Of a DNA stretch of 8,870 bases, positions 1-7,553 are shown piece by piece (positions within the stretch are counted from its first letter, which is position 1; each line of letters opens with the position of its first letter). Below the pieces are notes generated by a model. It was not told the origin of the DNA and made no database searches. It worked only from the letters and a program-made list of their open reading frames with translations. The stretch is taken from contig JANXOQ010000242.1 in NCBI GenBank assembly GCA_025357775.1, positions 1-8,870 of the forward strand. Reading direction: 5' to 3'. The position numbers were made by a program, and so were the translations under genes. This DNA comes from Ferruginibacter sp. Lineage in GTDB: Bacteria > Bacteroidota > Bacteroidia > Chitinophagales > Chitinophagaceae.

Positions 1-441
1 TGGAATTTTTTCTATTTTTCCTTTTACAATAATTGAACTAGCATTTGCTTGCACTGTTTTTTGCTTATCATTCAAAGGCTGTAAATCTATTCTCCAAATA
101 GTATTTCCTTTTGTAGCTTTTATTATTATAGGCATTCCATATTTTTTATTTATACCTATATTATTTGTATTACTCTCAACAATTATGGAGTACGTATATA
201 AAGAGCTATTATAATAAATTGTATCAAAAATAGGTTTTGCTTTTCCCTTCACTTCTACATATAAAAATCTATTTATAAATGGTATTGGGTTTATTTTATT
301 GCCATTTTCATCTACCCTTTGCATCCCCGGAATGCTTACTGTAAAATATGCAGCTATACTTTTAATATTTGATTTATTTTGTGCATAAGCAGTTGTAAGC
401 AAACAACAAAAAATTGTACCAATAGTAATTATTTTTTTCAT
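1..441 (-). CDS. Secreted protein of unknown function, C-terminus cut off by window edge
   Basis: An open frame reads leftward from ATG at 439-441 to the window edge without a stop, giving 147 residues. The first ~20 residues (MKKIITIGTIFCCLLTTAYA, then Q) form a clear signal peptide: two lysines, a hydrophobic core, and an A-Y-A cleavage site. The export is therefore probably to the periplasm or beyond. The mature part is rich in beta-forming residues and Asn/Lys/Ile, with stretches such as SIPGMQRVDENGNKINPIPF and KGNTIWRIDLQPLNDKQ. From memory these resemble small conserved secreted proteins of Chitinophagaceae with no assigned role; I cannot name a domain. There is no lipobox and no transmembrane segment beyond the signal. 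It lies 124 bases downstream of the GLPGLI gene on the same strand, so it may be read through or have its own promoter. The start is the first ATG and gives the complete signal peptide. Confidence 0.75.
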   Translation of the reverse strand, partial: MKKIITIGTIFCCLLTTAYAQNKSNIKSIAAYFTVSIPGMQRVDENGNKINPIPFINRFLYVEVKGKAKPIFDTIYYNSSLYTYSIIVESNTNNIGINKKYGMPIIIKATKGNTIWRIDLQPLNDKQKTVQANASSIIVKGKIEKIP

Positions 442-505
442 GTGATATTTTATGCAATCTAAATAAAAAGAGGCTAACATTTACCTGCTTGAAAATTTAA
501 AAATA

Positions 506-537
506 AAAATCTACAATTATTATTAAAAACTTACAAT
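506..537 (-). promoter_or_regulatory. Weak candidate promoter for the secreted protein at the left edge
   Basis: On the minus strand ATTG (534-537) is followed after 20 bases by TAGATTTT (506-513), a partial match to the Bacteroidota TTTG / TAnnTTTG pattern. It would give a leader of roughly 60 bases before the start at 441. The surrounding DNA is so AT-rich that a match of this quality can occur by chance. Confidence 0.25.
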
Positions 538-565
538 TTTAAAGAAAACTAAAATCGATAATACA

Positions 566-1327
566 TTATAACAACATACCCCAGATAAATCTATTTTTTT
601 GTTGCTTTTCATCATCGGTTGCATCGCTGCCATTCCACCAATCGCTTGTCCGTTCATTTACAAATTTTTTCAACGCCTCATTTGTATAAGGCTTTTTTGA
701 TGTTACAGGTTTAATAGTAGCTACATCTATTCCATTCACATTTACTTTGGTAGCAATCCACGATGTAAATAAGCGTGGTATTGTTAATCCCATTATCATT
801 CCTGGTAATCCATTTATGCCACAAGGCCCACCAGGTATCATTATTTCTTCTGTATAAAATGCAAAAACATACACACTATCAAAAATCTTTGCAACTGCTT
901 TTTTACAATTAAATCCTGCAATATTTCTATTTTCATTTATCAATCGCCATTCTAATTTTGGCAAGCTATCTTCTATATTAAACATAGAGCCTATCAAATC
1001 TTTTTCTATACTTTGTTTTGCCGTAGTATAATCTGTAAACCAAATATTTTTATTTTCGGAACGCATCCACTCAGGAAATTTGTCTTTTTCTAACATCCTA
1101 TCAAACTTGTATATACTTTTATTTTCGGCAAAAGTAAAATTGTAAATCTCTGTTTTAAATACAGGCACTTTATCTCCCATTCTTTCCGCCCAATCGCTAT
1201 TGCCCATGTTCTTTTTTACATTTGCTTTTACTTCAAATTCAATACTTGCTTTTTCTATAAATAACTGTGCATTGCTATTTTTGGTAATAAACACAAATGC
1301 TATCGCAATTAATATTAGTTTTTTCAT
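566..1327 (-). CDS. GLPGLI family secreted protein
   Basis: A 253-residue protein with a signal peptide (residues 1-20, ending NSNA before Q21). The family signature is plain: IPGGPCGINGLPGMIMGL at residues 164-181, with GLPGMI in place of the name-giving GLPGLI. A preceding segment around residues 126-146 (LEWRLINENRNIAGFNCKKA) matches the family's typical block, in which a glycine-aromatic-x-cysteine turn precedes lysines. Cys141 and Cys169 could form a disulfide outside the cytoplasm (inference). GLPGLI proteins are confined largely to Bacteroidota, commonly lie beside TonB-receptor-like genes, and have no settled biochemical function. The length is usual for the family. The gene starts 22 bases after the stop of the upstream outer-membrane protein gene, with no room for a separate promoter or terminator, so it is almost certainly co-transcribed with it. 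The ATG at 1325-1327 has an A-rich stretch before it and no Shine-Dalgarno, as is normal here. Confidence 0.9.
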   Translation of the reverse strand: MKKLILIAIAFVFITKNSNAQLFIEKASIEFEVKANVKKNMGNSDWAERMGDKVPVFKTEIYNFTFAENKSIYKFDRMLEKDKFPEWMRSENKNIWFTDYTTAKQSIEKDLIGSMFNIEDSLPKLEWRLINENRNIAGFNCKKAVAKIFDSVYVFAFYTEEIMIPGGPCGINGLPGMIMGLTIPRLFTSWIATKVNVNGIDVATIKPVTSKKPYTNEALKKFVNERTSDWWNGSDATDDEKQQKNRFIWGMLL

Positions 1328-1349
1328 CTTAATTTTTTTTCTTGTTAAA

Positions 1350-4124
1350 TTATTTTTTTGCAGCAGCTTTGTTTTTAAAATTCCAAGTAAAGCCTAGCAT
1401 CCAATATTGTTGTAGCCTATCGTTTCTTGTTTCAGTAAAGGAGTTTCCAAAAAAGTTTCTATCCAACCCTATATTTTGTTTTAGTATATCTTTTACTAAA
1501 AAGTAAATTGTGTATTCATCTTTTTTAAAAGTACGTTGTAGTCTTGCATTTAAAATATTATTAGTAAGGCTAGGGGCTTGCGCTGTAGCTTGGCGTGTAA
1601 ACAAATCGTAGTCAGCGCCTATAGACCATACTTTTTTATAATAAACCGTACTATTTATGCTTATGTTATTTGTAAAATATTCTGTTTTGGTAGTATTTTG
1701 CGAAGTTGTTTGTATATTATAATTCGGCCCTACACTTATATTAAAATCATACTTTTTATCTTTAGATTTTTGAGCACTTAAGTTTAATCCAAGGTTTGTA
1801 TTGTCAGAATTACTTTTTACGTTGTTAATAAAATCTACATATCTATTAAAGCCGCTATTTAAATTTACTCCAAATCTAGTATCTAATTTTTTTTGCTTAA
1901 AACCTACACCTCCAAAAAAATTAAAATTTATATTTCCATTTGTGTTTATCGGTTGGGTGGTAGATGAACTTCCTCCGTTTTTATACACTCTGTTGTTTGC
2001 TATTGCATCATTCTCTATGTTTAAACTTAATGATTGATACATCCACAAATCTTTTACAAAATTATATCCATAGTGGTTTAAAGAAAATCTGTTTGTAAAC
2101 GATGGCTTTAGGTTTGGATTGCCAACATATAAATTTAATTGGTCATTATTATTATTTAATGGTTGTAGTTGCTCTATAGTTGGTTGTTTATTAGTGCCAC
2201 TATAATTTATAGTAAGGCTATGGTTTGATTTGTAAGTGTATGTCATGTTAGCCGTAGGGTTAAAGTTTTTGTAACTTCTATTGGCACTATACGTACTACT
2301 CAAATCTTTTAAATCAAAATTAATAAAACTTAAACCAGCACCCACATTTACCTTAATCTTTTTATAGTTGTAATTTAGTTTTACGGAAGGTGATTGCTGC
2401 ACAATATTTTGTCTAAACTTATTTGAAAGCGTATCCACTTTGTTAATGTATTTCTCGGTTACACTATCATAGTTTAAAGTTGTTTGATCATTGGTACCAT
2501 TGTTTAAACTTATTTGATAAGCAAACTCCATTGCAAACTTTTTGTTCAACGGCTCTGTATATACAAATTTAGTTGTTACTTTACTAGTTGTTTTATCAAA
2601 ATCTTTTTGTTGTTTTATATCAATTTTTAATGGAATACCGCTGGCTACTATTGTGTTGTTGGAAATTAAATTATTTGTTCCATTGGTATTAAGTGCACTC
2701 CAATCTGCTGATATTGATATTGTACGTCTTGTTTTTTTAAACTTATGGTTAAAAACTGCATTGACACTGTATGCTTGCTTGTTATTATTCGTACTAAAAT
2801 ATTTTGTAAAATCATTTACAAATATTCCATTGTAACCCGTTGTAGTACCACTGCTAAACGTATTACTTTTTGTTTCATAAAAATTAGATTTTGCTGTTAC
2901 TTTAAATGTATTAGAAGAATCAATTTTTGTATCAAAAACAGCTTTTAGCTTTACATTGCTTCTATTTATATAAACGCTTTCATTTTTGTTAGAGTTTAAT
3001 ATAGTATCTCTTATTTGGGTTTGTGTATACTCAGCCCTTTTATTGTCATAGCGTTGTGCATTGTACTTTGGCGAAAAATTAATACTTGTTTTTTCATTCC
3101 ATTTATTACTGTACTGCCCACCAGCATTTACATTGGTTAAAAATCCATTTTGTGCATCTATGTTTGGCTCATCGTCTTGGCTTCCTGCTTTATTAAAAAA
3201 AGAAAATCCACCTTCTTCATCCATCACCATATTTTCATTATCTCCTCCGCCAAATTTTTGTTCGTCTTGCCAGTTCAGTCCATCTTGCCCTGTATTGCCA
3301 TTCAATAAAAATGCTGATAGTTTTCTTTTTCCTTTAAATGAACTCAATAATAAATTATCGTTATACCTAGCATCTTTATCTTTTAGTAAACCACCTGCCA
3401 GGTCCACTTTTCCAAAGTATCCTTTCTTTTTATCGGCTTTAAGTTTTAGGTTTATTGTTTTTTTAGTCTTTCCATCATCAATGCCAGTAAACTCTGCCTG
3501 GTCACTTTTTTTATCAAATACTTGTACTTCTTTTACAGCATCCGCACGTAAGTTTTTAACCGCCATGCCAGGGTCATCACCAAAAAATTCTTCACCATCT
3601 ACCAATACTTTTTCTACCGTTTGCCCCATAGCTTTTATTTTACCATCCTTATCTACTTGCACGCCTGGTAGTTTTTTCAACAATTCTTCCACATTTGCAT
3701 TGGCACTTACTTTAAAGCTATCAGCAGTATAAATAGTAGTATCACCTTTAATTCTTATTGGGCTTCCACCTTTTACTATTACCGCTTCAAGCAACTTACT
3801 TTTTGGCGTAAGCGCTATCATTACAAGTGTTTCATTCGGCAATTTTATTTCTATATCATCTACATATTCACCAAAAGTAGGGTGGCTTACACTTACAATG
3901 TATTTACCAGCTTTTACGGCTGGTAAAACAAAACTTCCATCCGCTTTTACACGTGTGTAAGCTTTTAAAATACTATCTTTTTGGGTTAATAATGTAACTA
4001 CTGCATTTTTTACATTTGTTTTCGTGGCTGTATCTTTTACTATACCATTTACCTGTACTTGTTGTGAAAAAGTAACCGTTGCAATAAGTGCCAAGACAAC
4101 TAAAAGCGTAATTTTTTTAAGCAT
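1350..4124 (-). CDS. TonB-dependent receptor-like outer membrane beta-barrel protein
   Basis: A 924-residue protein. Residues 1-20 are a signal peptide ending TFSQ. Residues ~23-107 are a carboxypeptidase-regulatory-like beta-sandwich (VNGIVKDTATK at the start, ADGSFVLPAVKAGKYIVSV in the middle). Residues ~115-230 are plug-like, with KLPGVQVDKDGKIKAMGQ and VLVDGEEFFGDDP. The rest, to the end, is an Asn/Tyr/Thr-rich barrel of the OMP_b-brl_3 kind, closing with LGFTWNF at 910-916. I see no obvious TonB box between signal peptide and sandwich, which is usual for this subgroup, so energised transport is not proven. An acidic stretch sits around residues 286-320. Eight residues (KNKAAAKK) follow the last aromatic, where barrels usually end. 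It heads an operon with the GLPGLI gene; the substrate cannot be told from sequence. The ATG at 4122-4124 gives the intact signal peptide. Confidence 0.92.
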   Translation of the reverse strand: MLKKITLLVVLALIATVTFSQQVQVNGIVKDTATKTNVKNAVVTLLTQKDSILKAYTRVKADGSFVLPAVKAGKYIVSVSHPTFGEYVDDIEIKLPNETLVMIALTPKSKLLEAVIVKGGSPIRIKGDTTIYTADSFKVSANANVEELLKKLPGVQVDKDGKIKAMGQTVEKVLVDGEEFFGDDPGMAVKNLRADAVKEVQVFDKKSDQAEFTGIDDGKTKKTINLKLKADKKKGYFGKVDLAGGLLKDKDARYNDNLLLSSFKGKRKLSAFLLNGNTGQDGLNWQDEQKFGGGDNENMVMDEEGGFSFFNKAGSQDDEPNIDAQNGFLTNVNAGGQYSNKWNEKTSINFSPKYNAQRYDNKRAEYTQTQIRDTILNSNKNESVYINRSNVKLKAVFDTKIDSSNTFKVTAKSNFYETKSNTFSSGTTTGYNGIFVNDFTKYFSTNNNKQAYSVNAVFNHKFKKTRRTISISADWSALNTNGTNNLISNNTIVASGIPLKIDIKQQKDFDKTTSKVTTKFVYTEPLNKKFAMEFAYQISLNNGTNDQTTLNYDSVTEKYINKVDTLSNKFRQNIVQQSPSVKLNYNYKKIKVNVGAGLSFINFDLKDLSSTYSANRSYKNFNPTANMTYTYKSNHSLTINYSGTNKQPTIEQLQPLNNNNDQLNLYVGNPNLKPSFTNRFSLNHYGYNFVKDLWMYQSLSLNIENDAIANNRVYKNGGSSSTTQPINTNGNINFNFFGGVGFKQKKLDTRFGVNLNSGFNRYVDFINNVKSNSDNTNLGLNLSAQKSKDKKYDFNISVGPNYNIQTTSQNTTKTEYFTNNISINSTVYYKKVWSIGADYDLFTRQATAQAPSLTNNILNARLQRTFKKDEYTIYFLVKDILKQNIGLDRNFFGNSFTETRNDRLQQYWMLGFTWNFKNKAAAKK

Positions 4125-4144
4125 TTAATAATATTTAAGTTTCT

Positions 4145-4158
4145 ACGAATATTTTCGT
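4145..4158 (-). promoter_or_regulatory. Small stem-loop at the predicted 5' end of the receptor mRNA
   Basis: ACGAA-TATT-TTCGT has perfect 5-base arms and a 4-base loop. It lies where transcription from the promoter at 4163-4193 should begin, so it could form a short 5' hairpin in the mRNA. A stem this short is only suggestive. Confidence 0.25.
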
Positions 4159-4162
4159 CTTA

Positions 4163-4193
4163 CAAAAATGTGACATTTGTATTTAACTGCAAA
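4163..4193 (-). promoter_or_regulatory. Candidate Bacteroidota promoter for the receptor/GLPGLI operon
   Basis: On the minus strand a perfect TTTG (4190-4193) is followed by exactly 19 bases and then CATTTTTG (4163-4170). This is one mismatch from the TAnnTTTG -7 consensus, with the classic spacing for the Bacteroidota primary sigma factor. Transcription would start near 4157-4159, giving a leader of about 34 bases before the ATG at 4124. Confidence 0.6.
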
Positions 4194-4198
4194 TTAAG

Positions 4199-4217
4199 TA
4201 ACATTAATATTATGTTA
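4199..4217. promoter_or_regulatory. Inverted repeat TAACAT-N7-ATGTTA in the divergent region
   Basis: Perfect 6-base arms (4199-4204 and 4212-4217) flank a 7-base AT spacer. The centre at 4208 lies about 50 bases upstream of the predicted start of the receptor transcript and just outside its -33 box. That is a position typical of activator sites. AT-rich DNA makes chance dyads common, so the operator role is only an inference. Confidence 0.3.
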
Positions 4218-4336
4218 AAGCTGTAAAGTACAAACGGTATTATTTTAAATGCGAATGGTGAAAAAGTAAGTTAGAGAATTTACAACATTTGCAACAAAGT
4301 ATAATTGTGAAAAGTTGGAAATAATTTTTTAAGCTA

Positions 4337-4369
4337 TTTGTTTTAACTATTTTATTCAATAAAATTTTG
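4337..4369 (+). promoter_or_regulatory. Weak candidate promoter for glgB
   Basis: TTTG at 4337-4340 is followed after 21 bases by AAATTTTG (4362-4369). The latter has the TTTG of the -7 consensus but lacks its leading T, and the spacing is two bases longer than the best-known one. It would give a leader of more than 100 bases. No better match was found upstream of glgB. Confidence 0.25.
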
Positions 4370-4465
4370 GAGTAATGTATCTGTTAAATTTATTTTAGTT
4401 ATCAAATTCTAACATTAAATCATAAAATTTACTTCTCAACATTTATTCAAAACCATTAACTTACC

Positions 4466-4482
4466 ATTTCTCTTAGAGAAAT
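4466..4482. promoter_or_regulatory. Perfect palindrome ATTTCTC-TTA-GAGAAAT abutting the glgB start
   Basis: Seven-base arms around TTA form a perfect inverted repeat (8-base arms around a single T if read as DNA symmetry). It ends only four bases before the ATG at 4487. In mRNA it could fold into a hairpin over the initiation region; in DNA it could bind a dimeric regulator. Which, if either, is true cannot be decided here. Confidence 0.4.
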
Positions 4483-4486
4483 TTGT

Positions 4487-6424
4487 ATGGCATACGAAGA
4501 TGATAATTTTATTGATACTACCAAAATGGTTTGGAACTATTCTTTTTTTTGTAAAGAGGATATAATACTTTTTCAAAAAGGAAAATTATTTTATGGTCAT
4601 GAAAAATTTGGAAGTCATTATTTAAATTTATTGAATGAGCATGGCTATTATTTTTCTGTATGGGCACCCAATGCAACCAATGTATGCGTAATAGGGGAGT
4701 TTAATGGTTGGAAAAATAATTTGCATCCACTTTTTGTTAGGCTAGATAATTCTGGCATTTGGGAAGGCTTTATACCACGCATACCAGATGGTACTTTATA
4801 CAAATATCAAATAATGGGCTTTGAAGGAGTAGAAACTTTTAAAGCAGACCCGTATGGTAATTTTTGTGAAAAAAGACCCAATACTGCATCAATAACTACT
4901 AGTTTATATTACAATTGGGGCGATGATGATTGGATGCAAAAACGAAAACTACATAATGCATTAAATGCACCATGGTCGGTATACGAAGTACACTTAGGTA
5001 GCTGGATGCGACCTAAAAAAGATGACCCCAATCTTTTTAATACCTACGATGAAATTACAGATAGATTAGTACCTTATGTAAAAGCTATGGGCTATACTCA
5101 TGTGGAGTTTATGCCAGTTACAGAGTATCCATACGATGGTAGTTGGGGCTACCAATGTACAGGTTTTTTTGCGGCCACATCTCGATATGGAAATCCACAG
5201 CAGTTGATGAATTTAATAAATGAATTTCATAAAAATGATATTGGCGTAATACTAGATTGGGTACCTTCCCATTTTCCTGCCGATGCACATGGGTTATATA
5301 TGTTTGATGGTACACATACATATGAATACTCAGATATGCGCAAAGGTTTTCATAAAGATTGGAATAGTTATATTTTTAATTACGATAGGGCAGAGGTGCG
5401 TTCTTTTTTACTAAGTAGCGCACATTTTTGGTTAAAACATTACCATATTGATGGGCTGAGAGTTGATGCGGTAAACTCTATTATTCGTTTAGATTTTAGC
5501 AGGGCAGTTGGGGAGTGGTTGCCCAACGAAAAGGGCGGTAATGATAATGAAGAGGCCATTTCTTTTTTGCAAGATTTTAATGCAATGGTATACAAAGAAT
5601 TTGATGCTGTGCAAACTATAGCCGAAGAAGCATCTGACTGGGCAGGTATTACAAAACCCATTAGCAAAGATGGTTTTGGTTTTGGCATGAAATGGATGAT
5701 GGGTTGGATGCATGATTCTTTTACTTATTTTAAAAAGCAATGGAAAGATAGAAAGACAGCTCAAAACGATTTTACATTTAGCATGATGTATTACTACGAC
5801 GAAAAGTTTATGTTGCCACTAAGCCATGATGAAGTTGTGCACGGCAAAAGCCCAATGATTTATAAAATGCCGGGCTATGAATATGAAAAATTTGCGAATT
5901 TACGTTTGTTATATTCGTGTATGTACATACACCCGGGTGCAAAGATTAATTTTATGGGCAATGAATTTGCACAAACAAATGAATGGGATTATGACAGCGA
6001 ATTGCAATGGGAATTACTACAATTTGAAGCACATAACGGCATGCAAGAATGTGTGCGAAAACTAAATCATTTATACAAAGAAGAACAAGCTCTGCATGAG
6101 CTGCAATTTGATAAAAAGGGTTTTGCATGGGAAAATATAGAAAACCAAGAAGAAGGGATAGTAGTTTGTAGAAGGATGGCAAAAGATAGAAAAAGAGATG
6201 TAGTGGCACTTATAAATTTATCAAATGTGCCAAAGAAGGATTGGATGGTAACATTAAAAGGAAAACTAGCTTGGAAGCAAATTTTTAATAGCGATGATAA
6301 GGCTTATTGGGGTTCAGGTAATTATGATAACCAAGCCATTGATATAAAAATTGTGGATAAAAAGAAAAAGCTAATTGAAATAAAACTTAATATTTCTGCG
6401 TTAAGTGTAATATTGATACAATAG
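4487..6424 (+). CDS. glgB: 1,4-alpha-glucan (glycogen) branching enzyme
   Basis: A 645-residue cytoplasmic GH13 enzyme that cuts alpha-1,4-glucan chains and rejoins them as alpha-1,6 branches during glycogen synthesis. Residues ~50-140 are a CBM48 domain (YYFSVWAPNATNVCVIGEFNGW). Residues ~160-540 are the catalytic barrel and ~545-645 the C-terminal beta domain. Conserved regions are complete: DWVPSHF (257-263), GLRVDAV with nucleophile Asp327, TIAEEASDW with acid/base Glu380, and LSHDEVVHGK with His447 and Asp448. It is shorter than the ~728-residue E. coli enzyme, mostly at the N-terminus before CBM48, as in other Bacteroidota. The start is uncertain: ATG 4487 is used here, but Met14 (ATG 4526), just before VWNYSFF, is possible, and the palindrome before 4487 makes this worth checking. 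No glgA, glgC or glgX lies nearby. The TPR gene follows 40 bases later on the same strand. Confidence 0.96.
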   Translation: MAYEDDNFIDTTKMVWNYSFFCKEDIILFQKGKLFYGHEKFGSHYLNLLNEHGYYFSVWAPNATNVCVIGEFNGWKNNLHPLFVRLDNSGIWEGFIPRIPDGTLYKYQIMGFEGVETFKADPYGNFCEKRPNTASITTSLYYNWGDDDWMQKRKLHNALNAPWSVYEVHLGSWMRPKKDDPNLFNTYDEITDRLVPYVKAMGYTHVEFMPVTEYPYDGSWGYQCTGFFAATSRYGNPQQLMNLINEFHKNDIGVILDWVPSHFPADAHGLYMFDGTHTYEYSDMRKGFHKDWNSYIFNYDRAEVRSFLLSSAHFWLKHYHIDGLRVDAVNSIIRLDFSRAVGEWLPNEKGGNDNEEAISFLQDFNAMVYKEFDAVQTIAEEASDWAGITKPISKDGFGFGMKWMMGWMHDSFTYFKKQWKDRKTAQNDFTFSMMYYYDEKFMLPLSHDEVVHGKSPMIYKMPGYEYEKFANLRLLYSCMYIHPGAKINFMGNEFAQTNEWDYDSELQWELLQFEAHNGMQECVRKLNHLYKEEQALHELQFDKKGFAWENIENQEEGIVVCRRMAKDRKRDVVALINLSNVPKKDWMVTLKGKLAWKQIFNSDDKAYWGSGNYDNQAIDIKIVDKKKKLIEIKLNISALSVILIQ

Positions 6425-6464
6425 CAATAAAAAATGCTTTAATTTTATTTAAACGACCTATTTT

Positions 6465-7490
6465 ATGAAAACCTTTATTATTTCTTTTTTATTTTTAAAT
6501 ACAATGAGTGCTCATGCCAATGTAGCAATTGATAGTTCAAAATATTATTTTGAAAAAGGCGTTGAAGAAAAATCTGCCAAGCGTTTTTTAATTGCGGCTA
6601 AAAATTTTGATAAAGCAATAACTTTTAATAAGGCATACACTGAAGCATATATTGAAAATGGTTTTGTAAACCTTGAGATGCGTAGAATAGAACCAGCAAA
6701 AGTAAATTTTGTAAAAGCATATGAGCTACAACCAACAAATGCTATAATTATTAAAGAACTTACAGACCTATATTACAGCGGTAGGCAGTGGGATAAAGCA
6801 ATAGAATTTGCAACAAAATGCAGTGCCTGCGAAAACTCTGCTAGAATGATTGGTATGGCAAATTATGAAAAAGAAGAGTTTGATTTAGCAGAAACGTTTT
6901 TGTTGAAAGCAATAGCAAAAAACCCATCCGATGCAGATGCTACTTATACCTTAGCTAGAAATTATGTAGAAATGGAAGCTTATAAAAAAGCAGTGCCTTA
7001 TTATGATAAAGCAGTAAAAATGCAGCCTGAAAAAAATAATTGGGCTTATGAGTTGGGTTTGCTTTATTACAACAATAATAACTATAGAAATGCAGTGGTA
7101 GCATTTGAAGGTGCTGCTGCTAATGGGTATGTAGTAAATAATGATTATAACGAAAATTATGGTTATTCATTATTGTACAGTGGTCAGTTTGAAAAAGGCG
7201 AAGAAAAATTGATGGCGGTATACAAAAGAAAATCAAGTAATAAAGATATTATAAGAGATTTAGCACAAATATTGTATGAGCAAAAACAATATAATCGGTC
7301 ACTTGATTATTGCCAACGATTATTAGAAATGGATGGAAATGATGCAAAAGCTTTATACCAAGCTGGTTTAAGTTTTCAAAAATTAGGCAATACAACTAAA
7401 GGGCAAGGTATGTGCGATAAAGCAATACAAATGGACCCAAGTTTAGCATCCAAAAGAGTTGCAAAGGCAGATGAAAGTGGAGGTTTATAA
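6465..7490 (+). CDS. Secreted tetratricopeptide repeat (TPR) protein
   Basis: A 341-residue protein with a signal peptide (residues 1-~18, cleavage near SAHA-N and no lipobox cysteine), so probably a soluble periplasmic protein. The mature chain is about nine tandem 34-residue helical repeats, roughly at 24-57, 58-91, 92-122, 124-156, 157-190, 191-224, 227-258, 260-293 and 294-327. They show the usual small/aromatic TPR positions, for example AAKNFDKAI, ATYTLARNYVEMEAYKKAVPYYDKA-type helices, and ALYQAGLSFQKLGNTTKG near the end. TPR arrays bind peptides or proteins and have no catalytic role; the partner is unknown. The 40-base gap after glgB contains no evident terminator, so read-through transcription is likely. 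Since GlgB is cytoplasmic and this protein is exported, co-transcription need not mean a shared pathway. The short tail after the last repeat (ADESGGL) is unstructured. Confidence 0.88.
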   Translation: MKTFIISFLFLNTMSAHANVAIDSSKYYFEKGVEEKSAKRFLIAAKNFDKAITFNKAYTEAYIENGFVNLEMRRIEPAKVNFVKAYELQPTNAIIIKELTDLYYSGRQWDKAIEFATKCSACENSARMIGMANYEKEEFDLAETFLLKAIAKNPSDADATYTLARNYVEMEAYKKAVPYYDKAVKMQPEKNNWAYELGLLYYNNNNYRNAVVAFEGAAANGYVVNNDYNENYGYSLLYSGQFEKGEEKLMAVYKRKSSNKDIIRDLAQILYEQKQYNRSLDYCQRLLEMDGNDAKALYQAGLSFQKLGNTTKGQGMCDKAIQMDPSLASKRVAKADESGGL

Positions 7491-7553
7491 TTTTCGCTTT
7501 TTTAATGGTTGCTTTTCCACTCACAGATAATTCTATAATTTGAAAGAAAAATG

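Larger units (their letters stand above)
4125..4486. other. 362-base divergent intergenic region, no gene seen
   Basis: This AT-rich stretch separates the minus-strand receptor operon from plus-strand glgB. I find no convincing coding frame, RNA gene or riboswitch. It contains the receptor promoter (4163-4193), a dyad (4199-4217), a poor promoter candidate for glgB (4337-4369) and a palindrome next to the glgB start (4466-4482). The part between about 4218 and 4336 shows nothing I can name. Confidence 0.7.

Noticed and set aside
3061..3732. A 223-codon plus-strand open frame opposite the receptor gene
   Set aside because: It is the antisense of a strongly supported coding region. Its translation is low-complexity Ser/Phe/Leu/Pro with no recognisable domain.
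4218..4336. Search for a small gene, riboswitch or RNA in the central part of the divergent region
   Set aside because: There is no start codon with a sustained frame and no GC-rich paired structure; the sequence is plain AT-rich spacer.
7491..7553. Possible bidirectional terminator between the convergent TPR and Nudix genes
   Set aside because: There are T-runs and short AT dyads, but no hairpin with a usable GC stem followed by a U-run. I cannot support a defined terminator.
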